Of a stretch of 8,089 nucleotides of DNA, positions 1-5,202 are shown piece by piece. Position 1 is the first letter of the stretch. Every line of letters begins with the position of its first letter. The translations under genes and the position numbers were made by a program. A model generated the notes under the pieces. It saw only the letters and a program-made list of their open reading frames with translations, was not told the DNA's origin and ran no database searches. Origin of the DNA: an uncultured Desulfomonile sp. Its GTDB lineage: Bacteria > Desulfobacterota > Desulfomonilia > Desulfomonilales > Desulfomonilaceae. The DNA lies in NCBI GenBank assembly GCA_903853735.1, contig CAINUH010000311.1, positions 1 through 8,089 on the forward strand, given 5' to 3'.

Positions 1-37
1 TATAAAACGAGAAATTACATTATATGTCTAATCACAA

Positions 38-66
38 TTGCTTCTATTTACAAGACGATGTATGAT
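38..66 (+). promoter_or_regulatory. Candidate sigma-70 promoter for the lipoprotein gene
   Basis: A TTGCTT box (38-43; 3 of 6 matches to TTGACA) is followed, after exactly 17 bases, by TATGAT (61-66; 5 of 6 matches to TATAAT). The box lies at the end of an AT-rich stretch: positions 1-57 are only about a quarter G+C, while the rest of the window is near half. Transcription would start around 72-75, leaving a leader of about 50 bases before the ATG at 124. The -35 box is weak, so this is a prediction from spacing and position only. Confidence 0.4.
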
Positions 67-123
67 GGTTTCCGTTTTCTCGTTTTGGCGGACTACAATC
101 CGGGTCGATGTACGAGGACACCT

Positions 124-264
124 ATGAAAAAATGGCTTCTGCTGGCAACGGTCATCCTCCTCCTTGCAGGATGCTCTGCAAGCAAGATGTGGAAATGGAT
201 GGATAAGATGGATTGGGAGCGCGAGGATCAGACTGTTCGCACAACTGAGGTTCTGGTGGGATAG
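124..264 (+). CDS. Small Trp-rich lipoprotein (46 aa precursor)
   Basis: The product starts with MKKW, followed by a short hydrophobic core (LLLATVILLL) and the lipobox LAGC, with Cys17 as the predicted lipidated residue. This is a classic type II signal peptide, so the protein should be exported and anchored to a membrane. Ser at +2 after the Cys favours the outer membrane under the usual Lol sorting rule. The mature part is only 30 residues, rich in Trp, Met, Lys and Asp (three Trp within residues 23-31), with no domain I recognise. The ATG at 124 is chosen over an upstream in-frame start at 58 because GAGGA (114-118) lies 5 bases before it and because the signal peptide begins there. The next gene starts 76 bases downstream. 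Function unknown; it resembles the small entericidin-like or anchor lipoproteins in size only. Confidence 0.75.
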   Translation: MKKWLLLATVILLLAGCSASKMWKWMDKMDWEREDQTVRTTEVLVG

Positions 265-328
265 GCAAGCCGCCTTACAGCTTGGGCCTCACATGAAGAC
301 CAAGACGTGATAGGAACTCAGATTCCCT

Positions 329-334
329 GGGGAG
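329..334 (+). promoter_or_regulatory. Ribosome-binding site that decides the start of the 130-aa gene
   Basis: GGGGAG ends directly against an ATG at 335, which leaves no room for initiation there. It stands 6 bases before the second in-frame ATG at 341, the normal spacing. Start 341 is therefore preferred. Confidence 0.6.
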
Positions 335-340
335 ATGGAC

Positions 341-733
341 ATGTCATTGTACAAGGTTGACAGAGTTCGGCTGGAAGCCGAGTCCACTGAGGAGATACTC
401 AGAATACTTGCGGAGGAACGGGAAGATTACACGCCGGAGGCAATAAGGATTTTCGAGGAAATCCTGGAAGCCAGGGGAGTTAAGCGCGGGGGCAAGACCG
501 TCGGCCCCGCGGCATCGCTGCCAAAGAGGGCGCCGGCCCGATCCTCTCATGATACCGAAGAACTCTTGATAAGGAATCCGGGAGACGCCGTGCACGTCCT
601 TAACAACCTTTTGAAGGGTGTCCTCAATGGTTCCCTGGATCCCCAAGTGGGCCAGACAGCTTCTAACATGGTCATGGCGATCTTGAGGGCCATGGAGCAT
701 GAGTTCATGACGGATTCCCAGGAGGAATCTTGA
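341..733 (+). CDS. Hypothetical protein, 130 aa, two helical segments
   Basis: I do not recognise a named family. Residues 10-47 form a charged helical stretch with the pattern STEEILRIL...YTPEAIRIFEEILEARG, of the type 'each time interval or residue Y-T-x-E-A...E-x-L-x-x-R-G' seen in small uncharacterised bacterial proteins. Residues 48-75 are a basic, Pro/Ala-rich linker that is probably disordered. Residues 80-120 (DAVHVLNNLLKGVLNGSLDP, then VGQTASNMVMAILRAMEHE) look like a helical hairpin similar to short helical segments in some DNA- or phage-associated proteins, but this resemblance is loose. There is no signal peptide or membrane segment, so it should be cytoplasmic. Its stop codon overlaps the hisI start by one base (TGATG, 731-735), and the hisI ribosome-binding site lies inside its last codons. 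The two are therefore very probably co-transcribed and translationally coupled. That does not establish a role in histidine synthesis. Confidence 0.7.
   Translation: MSLYKVDRVRLEAESTEEILRILAEEREDYTPEAIRIFEEILEARGVKRGGKTVGPAASLPKRAPARSSHDTEELLIRNPGDAVHVLNNLLKGVLNGSLDPQVGQTASNMVMAILRAMEHEFMTDSQEES
720..726 (+). promoter_or_regulatory. Ribosome-binding site of hisI inside the upstream gene
   Basis: AGGAGGA lies 6 bases before the ATG at 733. It supports that ATG rather than the TTG at 730, which would be only 3 bases away. It sits within the final codons of the preceding gene. Confidence 0.65.
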
Positions 734-1104
734 TGAGTTCGCATGAGGGGCTCCCGCCTCATTCAGTGAATTTCGATAAAGGTGGAGGTCTGGTTCCGGC
801 CATTGCTCAGGATGTGAGAACCAGAAAAGTCCTCATGATGGCTTACATGAACCGGCAAGCTCTGGAGACCACATTGAGGGAAGGCAGAGCCTGTTACTGG
901 AGCCGATCCCGAAACGAACTCTGGCGAAAGGGCGACACTTCAGGAGACATTCAAATAGTGAAAGAAGTCTTGGTAGATTGCGATGAGGACACTATACTTC
1001 TGCTCGTGGAACAGAAGGGATTGGGTGCCTGTCACACGCGAAGATGGAGTTGCTTTTACCGTCGAATAACACATCGAGGAGAGATCCAGGACATTGATGA
1101 TTAA
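733..1104 (+). CDS. hisI: Phosphoribosyl-AMP cyclohydrolase HisI
   Basis: This enzyme opens the adenine ring of phosphoribosyl-AMP to give ProFAR precursor, the third step of histidine biosynthesis, in the cytoplasm, using Zn and Mg. The 123-residue product matches the single-domain family along its whole length. It has LMMAYMNRQAL near residues 34-44, the WSRSR...LWRKGDTSGD substrate-binding block around 56-73, the metal-binding DCDED at about 82-86, and ACHT...SCFYR near 99-110 carrying the conserved Zn cysteines. One detail differs from the common consensus: ACHTGRRSCFYR is here ACHTRRWSCFYR, with Arg in place of the usual Gly after HT. No HisE (pyrophosphohydrolase) domain is fused, so that activity must be encoded elsewhere. 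The gene overlaps hisG by 8 bases and is coupled to the gene upstream. Confidence 0.95.
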   Translation: MSSHEGLPPHSVNFDKGGGLVPAIAQDVRTRKVLMMAYMNRQALETTLREGRACYWSRSRNELWRKGDTSGDIQIVKEVLVDCDEDTILLLVEQKGLGACHTRRWSCFYRRITHRGEIQDIDD

Positions 1105-1975
1105 AAATCCACTAAAGCTTGTTATCCCGAAGGGAAGCCTGGAACAGGCAACGATAGATCTGTTTCGCAGGGCCGGCTGGAACATCACGGTTTCCCCAAG
1201 GAACTATTTCCCGACCATTGACGATGACGAAATAATAATGGCTCGTCTGAGGGCTCAGGAAATATCCCGTTATGTGGAGTCAGGGAATTTTGATGCAGGA
1301 CTTACCGGAAAGGATTGGATTCTGGAAAATGGTTCCGATGTAAAGGTTATTGATGACCTGGTGTACTCAAGAGTTTCACAGAATCCCGCAAGGTGGGTCC
1401 TTGCCGTGGATGCCGATTCGGGCTACAACACTCCTGAGGATTTAGCAGGCAAACGTATAGCTACCGAGTTAGTGAGGTTTACGCGGCAGTTCTTCGCCGA
1501 TCGGGGCATTGAGGTGGAAGTCGAATTCTCATGGGGGAGCACAGAGGCCAAGGTCAACGAAGGAGTCGTCGACGCCATTGTGGATGTAACAGAGACAGGA
1601 AGCACGTTAAGAGCCAACGGCCTGCGCATTATTCACAACTTGCTTACGACCAATACCCAGTTTATCGCGAATCGGGCGTCTTATCTGGATACTTTCAAAC
1701 GAGAGAAGATAGATCAGATACATCTGTTGTTGCAATCCGCTCTTGAAGCAAGAAAAATGGTTGGTCTGAAGATGAATGTTCCAGGAGAAAAATTGGACGC
1801 TGTCGTCGGCCTGCTTCCTTCTTTGAATGCACCAACGGTGGCGGGACTATACAAATCAGACTGGTTTTCGGTTGAATCAGTGGTTTCCGAGGAGGTGGTC
1901 CGTTCGCTTCTGCCCAAGCTTTTGAAAGCCGGAGCCACAGGAATAGTGGAATATTCTCTCAATAAAGTGTTGTAA
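1097..1975 (+). CDS. hisG: ATP phosphoribosyltransferase HisG, long form
   Basis: HisG condenses ATP with PRPP to phosphoribosyl-ATP, the first and normally histidine-inhibited step of the pathway. The 292-residue product is the long type. A two-lobed periplasmic-binding-like catalytic region covers about residues 1-210 (LVIPKGSLE near the N-terminus, GLTGKDWILENGSDV around 69-83). The PRPP-binding signature follows: Glu, then DAIVDVTETGSTLRANGL around 160-177. A C-terminal ACT-like regulatory domain occupies about 215-290 (MNVPGEKLDAVVGLLPSLNAPT...). Because that regulatory domain is present, it should not need the HisZ subunit that short HisG enzymes require, and feedback inhibition by histidine is expected. 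The ATG at 1097 has AGGA (1088-1091) 5 bases upstream; a TTG at 1094 is the less likely alternative. It overlaps the end of hisI by 8 bases. No clear terminator follows in the 55 bases before the convergent gene. Confidence 0.95.
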   Translation: MIKNPLKLVIPKGSLEQATIDLFRRAGWNITVSPRNYFPTIDDDEIIMARLRAQEISRYVESGNFDAGLTGKDWILENGSDVKVIDDLVYSRVSQNPARWVLAVDADSGYNTPEDLAGKRIATELVRFTRQFFADRGIEVEVEFSWGSTEAKVNEGVVDAIVDVTETGSTLRANGLRIIHNLLTTNTQFIANRASYLDTFKREKIDQIHLLLQSALEARKMVGLKMNVPGEKLDAVVGLLPSLNAPTVAGLYKSDWFSVESVVSEEVVRSLLPKLLKAGATGIVEYSLNKVL

Positions 1976-2030
1976 TGGGAAAAGTGAACTGAGTTGGCGA
2001 TGTTGGGACTCAAACCTCTTGCGTCTGGCC

Positions 2031-3011
2031 CTACCTGTTTTCTTCCAGAGAACGCGTCACCATGTCCAAGGCCTGCAACGCTGCCAGTCCTCGTTCTCCG
2101 TCTACGGTCGGGGGAACCCCTTCCCTGACAGCCCTCACGAAATCGTCGATCTCGCGTCGCAAAGGCTCTTCGTAAAGGACCTCAATGTCTTCCCGCCGAA
2201 TATCACCCATAAGGCATACTCCTGAAGCCATTTTCGGCATATCCCGAGCCTTATAAACCGTGAGGGAATGCGCAAGCGTGTCGGCCTCAATGTAACGGCT
2301 GGGCGTGCAAACGGTTATGGAACGAGTTTTCTTGGGAGAACACTTGGCTGTCCAGAAAACTGCTATTGTCCGGTTCTCAAATTCAATAGTTGTGTGAGCC
2401 ACGTCAATGCGCTGAGAAAAGACCGGCCGCCCTACAGCCGAGACTTTAGTGATCGGAGAGTCGGCTATTTCCAGAGCCAGATCTATATCATGAATGAGCA
2501 GGTCATGCAGGACGTCCACGTCAAGGCAGCGGGACCCATCAAACGGACTTAGTCTATGGGCCTCGATTGATACTATGTCTTCAGGTTCCGAACGAAGAAT
2601 CTCCATCATCTTTCCGATAGCAGGGTTATAGCGTTCTATGTGACCTACCATGAGGACGGCTCCGGCACGACGCGCCAGTTCAACCAAACTCCGTGCCGAT
2701 GGCAGGTCGTGGGCCAGGGGTTTCTCCATCAAGGTGTGAATGCCCCTTTCAAGGCATTTTTCCCCGATTTCCCAGTGCAAGGACGTTGGAGCCGCAATCG
2801 TTACCGCATCAATACATTCCAGAAGCTCCTCCAGATCGCGAAAAGAATCACATCCGTGTCGGAGGCATATTTCTTTGGCCCTCGAACTATCAGAATCGTA
2901 TAGCCCTGCAAAAATAATCCCCGAAGTTTGTGATAGGACTCGGACGTGATGCTGTCCCATGGTCCCCGCACCCACTACCCCCACTCGAAGATGTGACGGA
3001 TTCTTTTTCAT
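2031..3011 (-). CDS. Gfo/Idh/MocA-family oxidoreductase, GnnA-like
   Basis: This is a cytoplasmic NAD(P)-dependent dehydrogenase of 326 residues, the usual family length. The N-terminal Rossmann fold shows VGVVGAGTMGQHH with the dinucleotide-binding GxGxxG at 14-19. The family's EKP motif (catalytic/cofactor lysine) is at 96-98 in LMEKPLAHD. The C-terminal substrate domain carries VGHIERYNPAI at 122-132 and LLIHDIDLAL at 171-180. The GH-[IV]-ERxNPA motif is typical of members annotated as UDP-N-acetylglucosamine 3-dehydrogenases (GnnA type), which oxidise the sugar 3-OH before amination for lipid A with amide-linked acyl chains. The aminotransferase partner (GnnB) and lpx genes are not in this window, so the substrate remains a guess. 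The gene faces hisG and is divergent from the Fe-ADH operon. No good Shine-Dalgarno precedes the ATG, but the start fits the family. Confidence 0.85.
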   Translation of the reverse strand: MKKNPSHLRVGVVGAGTMGQHHVRVLSQTSGIIFAGLYDSDSSRAKEICLRHGCDSFRDLEELLECIDAVTIAAPTSLHWEIGEKCLERGIHTLMEKPLAHDLPSARSLVELARRAGAVLMVGHIERYNPAIGKMMEILRSEPEDIVSIEAHRLSPFDGSRCLDVDVLHDLLIHDIDLALEIADSPITKVSAVGRPVFSQRIDVAHTTIEFENRTIAVFWTAKCSPKKTRSITVCTPSRYIEADTLAHSLTVYKARDMPKMASGVCLMGDIRREDIEVLYEEPLRREIDDFVRAVREGVPPTVDGERGLAALQALDMVTRSLEENR

Positions 3012-3070
3012 AGCAATCGAAGATACACTCGGAACGCACGATCGTCAAAGAATAAGGGATGAACCCCTGT

Positions 3071-3099
3071 ATATTGCTGAGAAGTCACGATGTTGTAAA
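3071..3099 (-). promoter_or_regulatory. Weak candidate promoter for the GnnA-like gene
   Basis: On the minus strand, TTTACA (3099-3094; 5 of 6 to TTGACA) is followed after 17 bases by CAATAT (3076-3071; only 3 of 6 to TATAAT). Transcription would start about 50 bases before the gene's ATG. The -10 match is poor, so this is a low-confidence call based on spacing and position. Confidence 0.25.
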
Positions 3100-3239
3100 A
3101 ATCTTTCGTGAGTGGCAATGATTCCAGGCTGTTTGCTCGGCGTAACGTGGGCTACGGCTTTCGTCCGCCATGATCGGCCAATAGTCGAGTGCGACGGATT
3201 CCCGTCTCAGGCATCACCTTTTTCGCGAGAGTTTTTGCC

Positions 3240-3268
3240 TTGCCCCTGAGCAGCGGCTCTGCTAGTAT
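3240..3268 (+). promoter_or_regulatory. Candidate sigma-70 promoter for the Fe-ADH/AOR operon
   Basis: TTGCCC (3240-3245; 4 of 6) and TAGTAT (3263-3268; 4 of 6) are separated by 17 bases. The -10 is preceded by TGC (3260-3262), which gives the TGn of an extended -10 element. A 5-bp inverted repeat, AGCAG (3249-3253) and CTGCT (3259-3263), lies in the spacer and touches the -10 box, a possible regulator site. The start would be near 3275, about 270 bases before the Fe-ADH ATG. Confidence 0.4.
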
Positions 3269-3323
3269 CATTCAAGCTTTTCGGCCTCAAGCCCGTTTTA
3301 TAGAAGGATTTTTTAGCCTGTCA

Positions 3324-3342
3324 CCGGGTGGAGAAATCCCGG
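3324..3342 (+). other. Small hairpin in the operon leader
   Basis: CCGGG (3324-3328) and CCCGG (3338-3342) form a 5-bp G+C stem around a 9-base loop. It is not followed by a T-run, so it is not an intrinsic terminator. It would lie in the 5' leader if transcription begins near 3275. Confidence 0.3.
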
Positions 3343-3510
3343 ATTGGGGCGGCTATTGGTTTTGTTCATCCAATCATCGCTCACCGAATCGATCGAGAGA
3401 AACCTCAGGCAGTCGTTGGGCGAAACTTCACACGCGCCTGAATGTCGCCGTACACGTTTATTCGGAAATTTTTCCAAAACCTGCGAGCTGCAATCAAAGC
3501 GAAACGTATG

Positions 3511-3530
3511 GCCGGTTGGCGCCTGCCGGC
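3511..3530. promoter_or_regulatory. 20-base imperfect palindrome before the Fe-ADH ribosome-binding site
   Basis: The block has outer arms GCCGG (3511-3515) and CCGGC (3526-3530) around a central GGCGCC (3518-3523). In all, 16 of the 20 positions are symmetric. It ends 3 bases before the AGGAG (3534-3538) that serves the ATG at 3545. As DNA it could be an operator for a dimeric regulator. As RNA, a GC-rich hairpin here could limit ribosome access. No regulator gene is in the window to test either idea. Confidence 0.4.
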
Positions 3531-3544
3531 AGTAGGAGAAAAAC

Positions 3545-4741
3545 ATGAAATACCCGGACATTGAATTCGAACCTTTTTTCACTTGGGTCAGCAGACCAAA
3601 GATCATGTATTCGCCGGGCCTGAGGAGGGAGCTGGGATATGAAATGAGCCAACTGGGCGGAAGTAAGGCGGTGATCTACACGGACAAAGGACTTGTAAAA
3701 GCCGGTATCACCGAAATGATTGCCGAGGAAGTTCGAAAGTCGGATGTGGAATTAGTCGGCGTCTTCGAGAATATCGTTCAGGATGCGAGGATAGGCCCTA
3801 TCAATGATGGAGCCGAATTTTACCGAACCAAAGGTGCGGACTGCATGGTGGCTGTGGGAGGCGGCAGCGTCATGGATACTGCAAAGGCAATAAACATCTT
3901 GATCGGTCATGAAACCGATGACTTCCAGCCATTGGCGGACCAGGCAGGTCTTTGGGAAGATGCTCGTCCCCTTCCACCGCATCTGGCGTTTCCCACCACT
4001 GCCGGCACAGGGTGCGAGGTGACCAACGCCATGGTGGTGCTCGATACGGCAGCGGGAGCCAAACTTTCTGTAACGCATCCATACTGTAACGCTGACATTG
4101 CCATGCTCGATCCGGAACTGACAGTGAAGCTGCCGCCCAAGATAACGGCGTTCACCGGAATGGATGCTCTGACCCACGCAATCGAAGGGGTGACTTCGAC
4201 AGGGGCCCAGCCGGTGTCTGACGCTTTGGGGCTGCACGCGATAAGACTTATTTACAAGTATTTGCCCATAGCCGTGAAGGAACCGGACAACATAACTGCC
4301 AGGGGGAACATGCTTATTGCGTCTTCCCTCGCCGGTATGTGCTTCTGCAACACCATGACCGGAGCAACTCATGCCACAGCTCATGCTCTAGGAGCCCTTT
4401 ATGGTATTCCGCACGGTCTTGCCAATGCGATTATGTTGCCGGTCGTCATGGACGTTAATGTGGAAGCCTGCCCAGAGAGGTTCATGGTCGTAGCAGACGC
4501 CATGGGCATTGACGTACGCGGCAAAACTTCGCTGGAAGCCGCAGTGGATGTGGTTAAGGCTGTACGGAACTTGAAAAAAGAAATAGGCCTAACGGAAGGT
4601 CTCAAGGATTTTAACGTGCCGGAACACCCCGACCAACTTTCACAACTCGTAGAACTCGCGGCTGGTGACGGACAAATCAGCTATAACCCAAGATATCTGG
4701 AAGAAGCGGACATCCTCGAGCTGTTTCTTAAGGCCATGTAA
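3545..4741 (+). CDS. Iron-containing (group III) alcohol dehydrogenase
   Basis: This 398-residue protein is the standard length of the Fe-ADH family, which reversibly oxidises alcohols to aldehydes or ketones with NAD(P) in the cytoplasm. An N-terminal dinucleotide-binding part contains VAVGGGSVMDTAKAI, with GGGS at 105-108, and AFPTTAGTGCEVTN at 148-161. The C-terminal helical part carries the metal site: by alignment to FucO-type enzymes, Asp207 and His211 in GMDALTHAIEG, His276 in GATHATAH and His290 in YGIPHGLANAI. All four ligands are present, so it should be active, with Fe(II) or Zn. The substrate cannot be read from sequence. AGGAG (3534-3538) lies 6 bases before the ATG. It is the first gene of the apparent operon, with 18 bases to the SCP2 gene; the nearby AOR suggests an alcohol/aldehyde role. 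Confidence 0.92.
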   Translation: MKYPDIEFEPFFTWVSRPKIMYSPGLRRELGYEMSQLGGSKAVIYTDKGLVKAGITEMIAEEVRKSDVELVGVFENIVQDARIGPINDGAEFYRTKGADCMVAVGGGSVMDTAKAINILIGHETDDFQPLADQAGLWEDARPLPPHLAFPTTAGTGCEVTNAMVVLDTAAGAKLSVTHPYCNADIAMLDPELTVKLPPKITAFTGMDALTHAIEGVTSTGAQPVSDALGLHAIRLIYKYLPIAVKEPDNITARGNMLIASSLAGMCFCNTMTGATHATAHALGALYGIPHGLANAIMLPVVMDVNVEACPERFMVVADAMGIDVRGKTSLEAAVDVVKAVRNLKKEIGLTEGLKDFNVPEHPDQLSQLVELAAGDGQISYNPRYLEEADILELFLKAM

Positions 4742-4759
4742 TAACTAAAGGAGTTTGCA

Positions 4760-5179
4760 ATGGAATACTGGAAGGACGAAAGTGAACCGATAAAGGCATT
4801 CGTGGAGCTTTTTCAAAGGGCTCTTCACGATGAAGAACTTGCACAGGGAATGAAAAAAGTTAACCAGCTCATCTGGTTTGACTACACAGAGGACGGACCC
4901 AATTGCTCGTTTCACGTTGATTCCAGGGGCGGGCAAACCAAAATTGGCGCAGGCAAACCAGAGGAGCAGCCTGATCTTGTCATGAGTCTATCTGCCGACG
5001 ATGCCCACCGATCATGGTCAAACAAACTTAATCCTGTTATGGCAATCACCAGAAGAAAGATAAGAGTCAAGGGATCGGCCACAGGGTTGCTCAAGCTGGC
5101 TACAAAACTTAAAAAAATTGCAGTCGTTTATGAAGGAGTCCTCAAAGATCTGGGCTGGGAAGACAAGATCATGAAATAG
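4760..5179 (+). CDS. SCP2 sterol-carrier-domain protein
   Basis: The 139-residue protein consists essentially of one SCP2 (sterol carrier protein 2) fold, a hydrophobic-tunnel domain that binds fatty acyl groups, sterols or other lipids. Residues 10-35 are an amphipathic helix. Residues 36-65 are beta strands (LIWFDYTEDG, CSFHVDSRGG). The diagnostic C-terminal half, about 70-120, reads PDLVMSLSADDAHRSWSNKLNPVM then KIRVKGSATGLLKLATKL, matching the usual 'D-h-x-h-x-h-s..d....l.gkl.p..A...gkh...G' pattern. It has no signal peptide and should be cytoplasmic. AAGGAG (4748-4753) is 6 bases before the ATG, and the gene lies 18 bases after Fe-ADH and 23 before AOR. Its position between two redox enzymes of alcohol/aldehyde metabolism suggests it binds a hydrophobic substrate for them, but that is inference. 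Confidence 0.85.
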   Translation: MEYWKDESEPIKAFVELFQRALHDEELAQGMKKVNQLIWFDYTEDGPNCSFHVDSRGGQTKIGAGKPEEQPDLVMSLSADDAHRSWSNKLNPVMAITRRKIRVKGSATGLLKLATKLKKIAVVYEGVLKDLGWEDKIMK

Positions 5180-5202
5180 TTCAGCGCAGGAGGCGCACTC
5201 AA

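Larger units (their letters stand above)
3012..3544. other. 533-base divergent intergenic region
   Basis: This stretch separates the minus-strand oxidoreductase from the plus-strand Fe-ADH operon. Open frames inside it have low-complexity, Ser/Arg-rich translations with no recognisable motif and no good ribosome-binding site, so I call no gene. It holds a weak candidate promoter facing left (3071-3099), a candidate promoter facing right (3240-3268) with a small dyad in its spacer, a 5-bp hairpin (3324-3342), a GGAAA/TTTCC dyad (3464-3475) and a 20-base palindrome just before the Fe-ADH ribosome-binding site (3511-3530). If the right-facing promoter is real, the operon has a leader of about 270 bases, long enough for regulatory RNA structure. 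I could not match it to a known riboswitch class by eye. Confidence 0.6.

Noticed and set aside
263..289. Hairpin-like AGG-CAAGC / GCTTG-CCT after the lipoprotein gene, considered as a terminator
   Set aside because: The stem needs a 2-base bulge and is not followed by a run of T, so it does not meet the pattern of an intrinsic terminator.
1976..2030. Shared terminator between hisG and the convergent oxidoreductase gene
   Set aside because: The 55-base gap has no strong stem with T-run on either strand; only a weak GTTGGGACTCAAAC partial dyad was seen.
3282..3300. CGGCCTCAAGCCCG followed by TTTT as an intrinsic terminator
   Set aside because: Only three clean base pairs plus one after a mismatch; too weak to call.
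3301..3420. Known riboswitch (B12, molybdenum/tungsten cofactor, c-di-GMP, fluoride)
   Set aside because: By eye I could not find the conserved core bases of these classes; a covariance-model search would be needed to be certain.
3300..3540. Sigma-54 (-24/-12) promoter before Fe-ADH
   Set aside because: Candidate TGG sites around 3410-3420 and 3514-3519 do not have GC at the required 10-base distance.
3189..3548. 119-residue plus-strand open frame in the intergenic region
   Set aside because: No recognisable motif, no good ribosome-binding site, atypical composition, and it overlaps the start and ribosome-binding site of the well-supported Fe-ADH gene.
3752..4384. 210-residue minus-strand open frame opposite Fe-ADH
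   Set aside because: It is the reverse image of a well-conserved enzyme gene; its translation is rich in Cys, His and Arg with no domain, as expected of a shadow frame.
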